Shown: positions 11,444 to 23,726 of the stretch, piece after piece | How the letters are laid out: each line of letters starts with the position of its first letter | Position numbering within the stretch: the first letter of the stretch is position 1 | DNA from: Patiria pectinifera | Taxonomy: Eukaryota; Echinodermata; Asteroidea; Valvatida; Asterinidae | Direction of reading: 5' to 3' | Assembly (NCBI GenBank): GCA_029964075.1 | Contig: CM057136.1 | Coordinates: 6,820,001-6,884,000, forward strand | DNA: 64,000 bases | Made by a program: the position numbers and the translations under genes | The notes under the pieces: generated by a model | The model's input: the letters and a program-made list of their open reading frames with translations, nothing else | Told to the model about the DNA's origin: nothing | Databases searched by the model: none

Positions 11444-14400
11444 TGACACCATAAAACACAGAAAAGCTTCAGTGATCACGCTTTTGAGTGAAATTAATTG
11501 TCCTTGACCGTGGGGATCGGGCACCACACGGTCGCTGTTTTATATATATTGGGTATATTCTTGTAAAATTTCAGGGATTATTACTAAATTACTATAAAAC
11601 CCAAATCCACCTGATGCCATTTTAATAACCCCAGAAGATTGTTTGTTTTTTTAGCAAAACTCAAGAATGTACATACCCATCTTTTGCTGACTTTTCTTGT
11701 GGGCGTCCATTTTGGAAAAATGGCGAAATGAGCCCAAAATGAGAATCATTTATGTTTTTGCGGTAAAAAAAGAAAGAAAAAAGAGTCAACAATTTTACGT
11801 TGACACACAATTTTGGACAAACGGTCTCTAGAAGGGGCGGGGACACTTTCCATAATTGTTTTGGGGAAAAACAGAAGTTACAAAATCTTTCATATTTCAA
11901 CTTATGCGTCGAATTTTGCCCAGTAGCAGTCTAAAACTCTGACCCGAGCCAATATGGGCATATAAGGTCGGCGTTTATCGCCCGTTTCAGTATATACCAT
12001 GAAACGACAGAGAATATTTACTATTCGCCTGGATGGGATGCAGGTCCATCGCAGGTTGCTCCCCAGATAATGCCGGTGTAGCGGGCAAAGTGGGAATCTG
12101 CGCAAAGTTGGAATTCCCACTTTGTCCTGCTGGGCAAAGTGGGAATTCCAATGCTGTCCGGCAAAGTAGGAATACATCCAAATATTGACAATTTGTTTTT
12201 GTATGAAGTTTTCAATGCAATTTGATGATCGTCATGCGAACATTACACAAAAGCATATCGTGCACATGCCCAACAGCCAAACTGCCCATTGTAAGTATTC
12301 CTTCGTTGCACTGCTACTGAACCTGGTCAAAGTGGAAATTTGTTAATTGGCTGTTTCGGCAACCAGCCGAAACAGCCTTTGTTTTCGGTTTTTTGGGGGT
12401 TTTTTTGGTGCATGAATTTCACTTTTCTGCCTGTAGCGTCCAAGTACGTCATAGAACTAACTTTGTCTAACAACAGCGACGCTAAGGCCTTCGCAACAAC
12501 ATGGCTGGAAATGCGTAGAAAAATATCTAGTGGATATTATGCCGGATCCGGCTTTCTTTTAGTAGACCTATGGGCGCAAACCGGCAAATATATAGGCCAA
12601 ATATCAGTCCGCCGATCGAGCTCATGAATAAAAGTCATACACTCAATTTTCTGTAAATTGGAGGGTTCTGAGAGTCATCGAATCGGCGAAAATGAAGAGA
12701 TATTGGCAATACACATCTATCCCGGACTTGGGGCTTCCAATTTAGACATTTTTGATGCAATCGGACCCGAAAGTGGCTCTACGGGATGAGTTATAAAAAG
12801 CAAAACCCAAACTCCAAAATCATATTTCATATTTAATAAAAACAAAAAAGCACCTAATCTAAATGACTGGAAAGCCAATTTCATAAACTACTTTAAGATG
12901 AACACAATTACAAAAAGCTGTTCAAAGAATATGACAATTTGAAAGCAATGGCCCTTAAAAAAAAAAAAAAAAAAAGAAGTGTACATTCTGACTGTTTGGA
13001 ACAACAAAGAAAATGACACAGAATACTTGTTTCAACAACTGTCAACAACTGTACTGTAGTGCACAATATCTTTATTAGCAATCCTGGTTAGGCGAACAAT
13101 ATGATTTATATATTCCACTTTTTTTAAGACGGGTCTTCAAACGGACTTTGTTGAATTTTTTAACTTTGATACTGAGGTTTTATCTCTGGTAATGTTGGAA
13201 GACAATTTTGACGACGATTCTTGAGATCGCATTTTTGGACGAAAGGTGTTGGAATTTGTATTAAGCCATGCTTTGGAGCGATCCTTTTGAAGATGGCTAC
13301 TTTTCCACTTTGGGAAACATCACTCATCTTAGGGGTCGTATTTTTTGGGTACAGAATGTCTCGAGAAGTCATCTGTCAACCCAACAAAAATTTGAACTAA
13401 AATGAAAGATGACATGTTGATCATCATTTTTTTATGCAGCCTGAACACATGTGGGTTTTGAGTATTTTTTAAACGAATTTTAAAGTATGGGCATTTACAC
13501 TGTTGTCTATGGAAATTTATTAGATTGGGTGAACCCAATACGATGTTAAACCGGGAGATCTTACAGCGCCCCCCTTGACTCATAGACAAAGAAACAAGAA
13601 GAAAGACTTTTCCGCAACTATACGGAAAAGCCACACGAAAAACCAGAAGATAAACAATGACTTTTACGATGATGGTGGAAAAGCCAATATGCAAAGTTGG
13701 CGGAAAAGCCAAGCAAACCTGAAGTTCGAAAAATAATTGCATTTCATGAAATTTGAGTCATGGGGAAACTCCATTGCACGGTCCTGTAAATGTCTATTCG
13801 ATAAGCTCTATGTTAACACTTGATGCGTCGCCCCCTTATTTGCTTAACGATAGCAAACAGATCATTTTAGAAATCTAGCTAGCTTGCAATCAAAGTACTT
13901 TTTATCGCAATAAAAATAACCCGCATGCTTCTAATTTGGCAAAACCACAATTTTCTGAGATTTCCCCACAAGGCAAAAAGGCGCTTTCAACACATTTTTA
14001 TGGAGTAGAATTACTTACCTTGTTTACCACGGCACTTGGTTCTAAAAGACGCGAAAGCCTTTTTACGAAGCGCGGTCAGATCATCACCGGGTGCAGCCTG
14101 GACCATGGCACTACACGTGTTCCCTCGTACAGGTAGAATAAAGAGGGAACTAAAAAGTCCCAGAGTCCAACTGAAGACCCACATTATTTTAACGCGGGTT
14201 TGTCATAACCAGCCAGCAGGTCTTTACTATGATATCTGCAATCAAAACGGGCGGAGCACCACTCCCTGGCACGATGAGCCTTATGTTTAGAATATCGCTT
14301 GCAGTAATCACATAGTTTCCACTGTAACCTTAGCAATGGTTATTGATTGGAGTTAGTTCATCGACGATCTCGAGTTTCAAGAGTCAAAATGTTGATCCCG

Positions 14401-14562
14401 GAATTCATTCTCGCATGATTCTCTTAGAGAACGTGTTTGTAGCCCAATTGGGCGCATTTCAGGACGTAGTATCCCTTTAAGAACGCAATATCTCGTTAAG
14501 AACGCGTAGGGCATTCGCGTGAGCTTGGTACCACCACTGTGAGAACTAATTCAGTGACAACT
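11444..14562. repeat. Segmental duplication unit X1
   Basis: Nearly identical to X2 (18203-21318); a 416-bp piece recurs at 22941-23356. It contains a 15-bp inverted repeat (12110-12149), a poly(A) run near 12958 and short frames. The 95-codon frame 12340-12627 has an identical twin at 19102-19389, but the identity follows from the recent copying of the whole unit and is no evidence for a gene. No domain recognised. Confidence 0.85.
12110..12149. repeat. Perfect 15-bp inverted repeat in X1
   Basis: GGAATTCCCACTTTG (12110-12124) and CAAAGTGGGAATTCC (12135-12149) pair around 10 nt. Further copies of GGCAAAGTGGGAAT stand in direct orientation beside it, so four related words lie within 110 bp. 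The X2 equivalent is 18872-18911. Confidence 0.85.
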
Positions 14563-16648
14563 AATTGGGCTGCAAAATGCGTGTTAATGGTTTTGACTAA
14601 TTCGCCGCAGTTTTTACTCGCATTTTGCTAGAGGGCTATATACCGCTAAGGTCGAACCATTAATATATGCCTACATGGCAATCCCCCCCCTCCCCGGAGA
14701 TTCGTCTGTCGGCGCCGCTGTCCCCTCCAAATCCTGCCTATAAATCGCCGCCATTGGTGCGGATCCAACTGGTTATCCCAAGGGTTGCGCGTACTCTGTG
14801 ATGAAAAAAAACAAAAAGTACAGGGAGTAATCTGCTTTGGGATTTTGATGTTGGCTCTGCGCTTCAGTGAAATATCCAATGAAATGTCATGGAGAATTTG
14901 ACTTAATATATTAATTTTTATCAATGCCTAATAGACATTTGGGCAAGAAGACGAGGCAGGAGGCTAGCAGTTAATGGTTGTTCCTCTTGTGTGTATTTTC
15001 CCGGAGTTACTGCATTATAAATAAACAAGGCTCCCATTCAGATCCAATGAATTAGATGAAAGCAATATTACCAAAAAGGCCATGGCAATGTTGCCTTCTA
15101 AGATACTAATAAAAAAATAGTTTTAGATTTAAATTTAACAAACACACTTACATGTGTCTTATTATTGAAAAGGAATACCCTTTCTGTGCTGAATTCTTCA
15201 TACTTTAAGATGCATTCAGCCAATGTTCGCTTTCAAGCCAGAGTCCATCATTTGCAGCTTTCCAAAAAGTAGTGACGTAATTATTGTTGAAAAACATACT
15301 TGGTTGAAAGAAAGTAGGGGGACTAAACTCCCTGTGAAACTATTCTCTCTGGCAAGCTGTCATTTTGAAGAAATCAACAAAAGAAGGCCTTTCCAACGGT
15401 GCTTCTTAAAGCCCCTGTCACACCTTTGCGTATCCTAATTCCTTATGAGTTCCTTATCAACAATTTTCAATACGCAGCCGTACGCTCAATTAACGTCGTA
15501 ATGTTTTGATCACTTTGACTTATGTGCGACGCACATCTAGCGTACAAGTGACGAATTAAGCGCATCCATTGCGTATGAGATGCGTATGAGTTGCGTATGC
15601 AGTGCACAACATTATCGTTCGGGCTACGAATAGGTCAGTATGCAGTGCGCATGCCGAGCTAATCCGGACGCACCCGACTTATGCCGACCGCACGCTTGAC
15701 GCACTTCTGAGCGTTTTCCCGCCGCATTTCCGCCGCTCGTCGTTCAACGTGTGTTGCATCTGCGATGCAAGTACGCTATGTATACGTCCAATACAGGCGG
15801 CTCATATGCTGACGGGGTGCGTCACGAACACATAGCGTACTCGTACAGCACTCGACCGATGCGGGACCGATGCGCTGCGTATTTATAACTTATGATCTGC
15901 GTAACAGCGTACACAGCGTGATTCTGTGCATGCCCCAAACTATCCTGAGTACTGGGCCGTACCATGCGTATATCTGCGTACAAAAAAACCTACACAAAAC
16001 GATAGAGATGCATATGCGGAGCGTATTGTGCGTATGACTGCGTATGAAAAAAAGTCAATGCGCAACTCATAAGGAATTAGGATACGCAGAAGTGTGACAG
16101 GGCCCTAAGACGCACGCGCTGTTGCTATAATTCGTCGGATCAGTGCGCGACATCGCAGGAGGTTTCGCAAGCGAATGGATACGCTTACACTTACGTTTAG
16201 CTATCCGTATCCGTTTTTTACTTACGTGTACTTTAGATTTTGAGCACTTTTGTTGCTTCAAACGAACAAAATGCACTAATTACAAATGATTGACTATACC
16301 TTTAACCAACGACTGAATCATCCCCTTTATCAGTATTCAGTACCTCACTGTCTCGAATCGTTTGAATACTTTCTTTCAAATAATTATCTTTGCATGCTCC
16401 ATGTGACTTTAGGATCAGATGATATACAATTAGTGTACACACGATGAGGTCTCGGTAACTCTCTTCTTGGACCGATTCTGTTGGTCTTGCATTTAATATG
16501 TGCATATTCATCATCAGCTAATCCACGATGGAGGAAAATCGTTAAATTCATATTAAAATAGCCTATCAACAATATTGGCAAGCAATGAGGCAAAAGCAAG
16601 CACTTGATGACTGCGTTCCTTTGTTTATATTCCGGCGGTTATTATAAA
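14563..16648. repeat. Segmental duplication unit S2
   Basis: Same unit as S1 and S3, with a complete copy of the 694-bp TIR element. The unit ends abruptly at TTATAAA, where a 1.55-kb insertion starts; in S1 this point runs straight into X1. Confidence 0.85.
15412..16105. mobile_element. Complete 694-bp TIR element (GCGTATG family)
   Basis: The left terminal repeat (15412-15451) and right terminal repeat (16064-16105) are about 40 nt and share CGTATCCTAATTCCTTATGA. The outermost bases read CCCTGTCACAC. The body has many GCGTATG, ATGCGTA and GTACGC words and no long frame, so it is non-autonomous. Copies: S1 (left-truncated) and S3 (right-truncated and interrupted). Superfamily not settled because no clean target duplication is visible. 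Confidence 0.8.
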
Positions 16649-18202
16649 CAAGCTGATTTACCCGATCATAGATCGGGTAGGGCGTAGTGTTGTGGATGAA
16701 AATGTGGAGAGTTAAATGTAAATGGGGGATATAGTTGGGGAGACATGCAGTTATAGAAAAGCAATTTCTGTGGTGTGATCTGTGGCAATTTCTGACCACT
16801 AAAACCAATTTGAGCAAAAGGTCATCTTTGAAAGTTTTGAGTTTGGAGTAATAAGTGAATCAGCCACATGCATTCTGAGCAATATAATCATTATTGTAGG
16901 CTACGATTTTTTTCGGGGAAGAAAAAGTGGCGGTGGGGTGGGGTGGGGGACCAAACAATGTCCCCCGCTTTAAAATGTGGGGGGGGGGGGGGGGCATGGG
17001 TTCCCCCTATCCCCCGTCGATTTACACACATGATAATTATGTACCATGGCAACTGTCTGTAAATGTTCCCGTTGGTCTGTTAAATTGGCATTTTGTGAGG
17101 CAGTCGCATTTGGAAAACGTAGTGAAAAGGTTACTTAGTACACAGGCGAACGCTGATTGTACGTACAATTTTGACAATAAATCATAATGCAATAAAACGT
17201 GAAGGTGTCATTTGAAATAAAAATGTTGAGTGTTACCATAAAATTCGGTCTGAATCATGGAGGAAGGTCGATCACAATTAAGTTCAGTATTGGACTCTTC
17301 AACAAACGTAAACTTGACTTCTTACAATTTGCGACACCGTCTGCGAGGAAGAAGTCGATTCAACTTTATCGCGATATTTGAAGCAATGCATCGATCCTTC
17401 GTTGACCCCAAACAGGCCCCCGAAATTATAACGCGACACTGAATTATACGTGCGGGCAGCGAACTCACAACGCTCAGCCTTGGTGGTGGAAGCATGGAGC
17501 TGTAAACACATTATGGAAGCAACAGCACTCTATCACGCGACGTCTCATGCTTGCGCTTCAAATAGCGAGCACCGTAGACTCAACCTCGTTTCCAGGGTGT
17601 GGAGCAGGCTGCAGTACGCGTTGCCAGTGTCGGTTTTACGCATAGCCGGGAAGTGCCACGGAGTGTAGACTTTCGATTGGTCAGACCGCGCTAGGCATAC
17701 TAATGTATAGTCCTTCTGTGTATTCGTTGCACTCGGCGCAGGGGCGGCAAGCGAAGCATATGAAAGAATAGGGACACTTGGTGGCCACGCACCATGGACA
17801 AAAAATATTTTACCAAGGTCACCTCATACTAACGTTTGGTGAACGCTTTTGCCGAACGGCCGAGTAGAACACGTAAACGAAACCCCTACGTTGGCCTCGC
17901 TGACCTCGCACAGTCTAGACACGCAGAAAAGCCAGCACGGGGGCGGCCAGGCAGTCAACGTGAAAGCGCACACGACGGCAAATTCCTGTGCAAAATGCAG
18001 TCACGAAAAATCGACGAAACGGATCGCCGGTCCGTACGGGAAAATAAGGACGACCCGAAGCGTCCGACCCGGCGGAAGACACCCTCCGCATTTTTCCACG
18101 GACGTGGAGCGATTTTGGCGCCGCGTGAGCCCGCGGTCTCGGATCCTTTCATGAGCAAACATCGTCTCGCAGGCCGAGTAAACTTCTCTCTTATATATAT
18201 AG
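16649..18202. mobile_element. 1.55-kb insertion between S2 and X2
   Basis: Absent from the S1/X1 junction, which supplies the empty site. It has a G-run low-complexity part (16920-17010) and an unusually GC-rich end (about 17830-18180), and closes with a TATATATATAG run. Several short frames (17257-17442, 17450-17668, 17836-18267) carry no recognisable domain. No clear terminal repeats or target duplication, so the class is unknown. Confidence 0.6.
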
Positions 18203-21200
18203 ATGACACCATAAAACACAGAAAGGCTTCAGTGATCACGCTTGTTAGTGAAATTAATTGTCCTTGAACGTGGGGATCGGGCACCACACGGTCGCTGTTT
18301 TATATATATTGGGTATATTCTAGTAAAATTTCAGGGATTATTACTAAATTACTATAAAACCCAAATCCACCTAATGCCATTTTAATAACCCCAAAAGATT
18401 GTTTGTTTTTTTAGCCAAACTCAAGAATGTACATACCCATCTTTTGCTGACTTTTCTTGTGGGCGTCCATTTGGGAAAACTGGCGAAATGAGCCCAAAAT
18501 GAGAATCATTTATGTTGTTGCGGTAAAAAAAATAAAAACATAAAATGAGTCAACAATTTTACCTTGACACACAATTTTGGACAAACGGTCTCTTTAAGGG
18601 GCGGGGACACTTTCCATAATTGTTTTGGGGAAAAACAGAAGTTACAAAATCTTTCATATTTCAACTTATGCGTCGAATTTTGCCCAGTAGCAGTCTAAAA
18701 CTCTGACCCGAGCCAATATGGGCATAAGGTCGGCGTTTATCGCCCGTTTCAGTATATACCTTGAAACGACAGAGAATATTTACTATTCGCCTGGATGGGA
18801 TGCAGGTCCATCGCAGGTTGCTCCCCAGATAATGCCGGTGTAGCGGGCAAAGTGGGAATCTGCGCAAAGTTGGAATTCCCACTTTGTCCGGCTGGGCAAA
18901 GTGGGAATTCCAATACTGTCCGTCAAAGTAGGAATACATCCAAATATTGACAATTTGTTTTTGTATGAAGTTTTCAATGCAATTTGATGATCGTCATGCG
19001 AACATTACACAAAAGCATATCGTGCACATGCCCAACAGCCAAACTGCCCATTGTAAGTATTCCTTCGTTGCACTGCTACTGAACCTGGTCAAAGTGGAAA
19101 TTTGTTAATTGGCTGTTTCGGCAACCAGCCGAAACAGCCTTTGTTTTCGGTTTTTTGGGGGTTTTTTTGGTGCATGAATTTCACTTTTCTGCCTGTAGCG
19201 TCCAAGTACGTCATAGAACTAACTTTGTCTAACAACAGCGACGCTAAGGCCTTCGCAACAACATGGCTGGAAATGCGTAGAAAAATATCTAGTGGATATT
19301 ATGCCGGATCCGGCTTTCTTTTAGTAGACCTATGGGCGCAAACCGGCAAATATATAGGCCAAATATCAGTCCGCCGATCGAGCTCATGAATAAAAGTCAT
19401 ACACTCAATTTTCTGTGAATTGGAGGGTTCTGAGAGTCATCGAATCGGCGAAAATGAAGAGATATTGGCAATACACATCTATCCCGGACTTGGGGCTTCC
19501 AATTTAGACATTTTTGATGCAATCGGACCCGAAAGTGGCTCTACGGGATGAGTTATAAAAAGCAAAACCCAAACTCCAAAATCATATTTCATATTTAATA
19601 AAAACAAAAAAGCACCTAATCTAAATGACTGGAAAGCCAATTTCATAAACTACTTTAAGATGAACAAAATTACAAAAAGCTGTTCAAAGAATATGACAAT
19701 TTGAAAGCAATGGCCCTTAAAAAAAAAAAAAAAAAAAAATGTACATTCTGACTGTTTGGAACAACAAAGAAAATGACACAGAATACTTGTTTCAACAACT
19801 GTCAACAACAGTACTGTAGTGCACAATATCTTTATTAGCAATCCTGGTTAGGCGAACAATATGATTTATATATTCCACTTTTTTTAAGACGGGTCTTCAA
19901 ACGGACTTTGTTGAATTTTTTAACTTTGATACTGAGGTCTTATCGCTGGTAATGTTGGAAGACAATTTTGACGACGATTCTTGAGATCGCATTTTTGGAC
20001 GAAAGGTGTTTGAATTTGTATTAAGCCATGCTTTGGAGCGATCCTTTTGAAGATGGCTACTTTTCCACTTTGGGAAACATCACTCATCTTAGGGGTCGTT
20101 TTCTTTGGGTACAGAATGTCTCGAGAAGTCATCTGTCAACCCAACAAAAATTTGAACTAAAATGAAAGATGACATGTTAATCATCATTTTTTTATGCAGT
20201 CTGAACACATGTGGGTTTTGAGTATTTTTAAACGAATTTTAAAGTATGGGCATTTACACTGTTGTCTATGGAAATTTATTAGATTGGGTGAACCCAATAC
20301 GATGTTAAACCGGGAGATCTTACAGCGCCCCCCTTGACTCATAGACAAAGAAACAAGAAGAAAGACTTTTCCGCAACTATACGGAAAAGCCACACGAAAA
20401 ACCAAAAGATAAACAATGACTTTTACGATGATGGTGGAAAAGCCAATATGCAAAGTTGGCGGAAAAGCCAAGCAAACCTGAAGTTCGAAAAATAATTGCA
20501 TTTCATGAAATTTGAGTCATGGGGAAACTCCATTGCACGGTCCTGTAAATGTCTATTCGATAAGCTCTATGTTAACACTTGATGCGTCGCCCCTTTATTT
20601 GCCTAACGATAGCAAACAGATCATTTTAGAAATCTAGCTAGCTTGCAATCAAAGTACTTTTTATTGCAATAAAAAAACCCCGCATGCTTCTAATTTGGCA
20701 AAACCACAATTTTTTGAGATTTCACCACAAGGCAAAAAGGCGCTTTCAACACATTTTTATGGAGTAGAATTACTTACCTTGTTTACCACGGCACTTGGTT
20801 CTGAAAGACGAGAAAGCCTTGTTACGAAGTGCGATCAGATCATCACCGGGTGCAGCCTGGACCATGGCACTACACGTGTTCCCTCGTACAGGTACAATAA
20901 AGAGGGAACTAAAAAGTCCCAGAGTCCAACTGAAGACCCACATTTAACGCGGGTTTGTCATAACCAGCCAGCAGGTCTTTACTATGATATCTGCAATCAA
21001 AACGGGTGGAGCACCACTCCCTGGCACGATGAGCCTTATGTTTGGAATATCGCTTGCTGTAATCACATAGTTTCCACCGTAACCTTAGCAATGGTTATTG
21101 ATTGGAGTTAGTTCATCGACGATCTCGAGTTTCGAGAGTCACAATGTTGACCCCCGGAATTCATTCTCGCATGATTCTCTTAGAAAACGTGTTTGTAGCC

Positions 21201-21318
21201 CAATTGGGCGCATTTCAGGACGTAGTATCCCCTTAAGAACGCAATATCTCGTTAAGAACGCGTAGGGCATTCGCGTGAGCTTGGTACCACCACAGTGACA
21301 ACTAATTCAGTGACAACT
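18203..21318. repeat. Segmental duplication unit X2
   Basis: Second near-identical copy of X1, offset about 6.76 kb. Differences are scattered substitutions and small indels, for example in homopolymers near 19720. No gene recognised. Confidence 0.85.
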
Positions 21319-22940
21319 AATTGGGCTGCAAAATGCGTGTTGATGGTTTTGACTAATTCGCCGCAGTTTTTACTCGCATTTTGCTAGCGGGCTACCGCTA
21401 AGGTCGAACCATTAATATATGCCTACATGGCAGTCCCCCCCCCCCGGAGATTCGTCTGTCGGCGCCGCTGTCCCCTCCAAATCCTGCCTATAAATCGCCG
21501 CCATTGGTGCGTATCCAACTGGTTATCCCAAGGGTTGCGCGTACTCTGTGATGAAAAAAACAAAAGTACAGGGGGTAATCTGCTTTGGGTTTTTGATGTT
21601 GGCTCTGCGCTTCAGTGAACTATCCAATGAAATGTCATGGAGAATTTGACTTAATATATTAATTTTTATCGATGCCTAATAGACATTTGGGCAAAAAGAC
21701 GAGGCAGAAGGCTAGCAGTTACTGGTTGTTCCTCTTGTGTGTATTTTCCCGGAGTTACTGCATTATAAATAAACAAGGCTCCCTTTCAGATCCAATGAAT
21801 TAGATGAAAGCAATATTACCAAAAAAGCCATGGCAATGTTGCCTTCTAAGATACTAATAAAAAAATAGTTTTAGATTTTAATTTAAAAAACACACTCACA
21901 TGTGTCTTATTATTGAAAAGGAATACCTTTTCTGTGCTGAATTCTTCATACTTTAAGATGCATTCAGCCAATGTTTGCCTTCAAGCCAGAGTCCATCATT
22001 TGCAGCTTTCCAAAAAGTAACTGACGTAATTATTGTTGAAAAACATACTTGGTTGAAAGAAAGTAGGGGGACTAAACTCCCTATGAAATTATTCTCTCTG
22101 GCAAGCTGTCATTTTGAAGAAATCAACAAAAGAAGGCCTTTCCAACGGTGCTTCTTCAAGCCCCTGTCACACCTTTGCGTATCCTAATTCCTTATGAGTT
22201 CCTTATCAACAATTTTCAATACGCAGCCGTACGCTCAATTAACGTCGTAATGTTTTGATCACTTTGACTTATGTGCGACGCACATCTAGCGTACAAGTGA
22301 CGAATTAAGCGCATCCATTGCGTATGAGATGCGTATGAGTTGCGTATGCAGTGCACAACATTATCTTTCAGGCTACGAATAGGTCAGTATGCAGTGCGCA
22401 TGCCGAGCGTAATCCGGACGCACCCAACTTCTGCCGACCGCACGCTTGACGCACTTGAGCGTATTCCCGCCGCATTTCCGCCGCTCGCCATTCAACGTGT
22501 GTTGCATCTGCGCTGCAAGTACGCTATGTATACGTCCAATACAGGCGGCTCATATGCTGACGGGGTGCGTCACGAACACATAGCGTACTCGTAACGCACT
22601 CGACCGATGCGGGACCGATGCGCTGCGTATTTATAACTTATGATCTGCGTAAAGCGGCCTTTCGGTTGTCCGTAAACATGGCATCCGTTAAAAAAATCGC
22701 TCTGTGTAGTGTGATGACGTCAATATAACGGACGCAACGCACATGAGTGTATATGGAAAGGAGCTTATGTTTTTCTGTGTTTTCGTCATCATTTTCGGTA
22801 AACTCAACTTATACGCATCGTATATAAACAGCGTACACAGCGTGATTTTGTGCATGCCCAAAACTATCCTGAGTACTGGGCCGTACCATGCGTATATCTG
22901 CGTACACAAAAACCTACACAAAACGATAGAGATGCATATA
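21319..22940. repeat. Segmental duplication unit S3, right-truncated
   Basis: Matches S2 up to the TIR element, which starts at 22161 but loses its right end at about 22938, where a fragment of X begins. Within the element a further 177 bp (about 22653-22829) is inserted relative to S2; this insert contains a TGATGACGTCA palindrome. No gene. Confidence 0.8.
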
Positions 22941-23356
22941 TGTAGTGCACAATATCTTTATTAGCAATCCTGGTTAGGCGAACAATATGATTTATTTATT
23001 CCACTTTTTTAAGACGGGCCTTCAAACGAAATTTGTTGAATTTTTTAACTTTGATACTAAGGTTTTATCTCTGGTAATGTTGGAAGACAATTTTGACGAC
23101 GATTCTTGAGATCGCATTTTTGGACGAAAGGTGTTTGAATTTGTATAAAGCCATGCTTTGGAGCGATCCTTTTGAAGATGGCTACTTTTCCACTTTGGGA
23201 AACATTACTCATTTTAGGGGTCGTCTGCTTTGGGTGCAGAATGTCTCGAGAAGTCATCGGTCAACCCAACAAAAATTTGAACTAAAATGAAAGATGACAT
23301 GTTAATCATCATTTTTCTATGCAGCCTGAACACATGTGGGTTTTGAGTATTTTTAA
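22941..23356. repeat. X fragment (X3)
   Basis: Corresponds to about 13055-13466 of X1, with some substitutions. Both edges are abrupt: the left joins the truncated TIR element of S3, the right joins the flank of gene B. Confidence 0.8.
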
Positions 23357-23726
23357 GGTAGTGTATATTTTGCCGGAGGTAACGCCGGCAAACTAACGTT
23401 TACTAAAGGTTTGCCGGCGGCAATCCATATCAACAGAGGGCGCTGTACTCTTTAAGATAGGGCTGAATTATAACATGTATTAAATTCCCACCAAAGTTGT
23501 GCAGCACAGTAGTTTCAGGTGCACTTTCATCCGCAGAATGTCAAAACTTAGTGTTTTCTGGGTCCCAGAAAATCCTGTTCAAAATGTTTGACATTTCCAG
23601 AGAAAATGTTGAAATTACCCGTTTGTTTACTTTTTGGCGCGTAAGCGATTTTTGCCTCTCCTTTAAGTATTTCTAGCAGTGAAAAAAAAGCCATTGAAGT
23701 TCAACTCAAAAATGAAACCGTCATTT

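Noticed and set aside
12340-12627. 95-codon frame, identical at 19102-19389
   Set aside because: The identity is expected because the entire 3.1-kb X unit is duplicated with few changes. No domain, no splice context, no codon bias visible.
17836-18267. 143-codon frame and overlapping 101- and 110-codon frames
   Set aside because: Three overlapping frames on both strands in a GC-rich part are what GC-rich DNA gives by chance. The frame also crosses the insertion border into X2.
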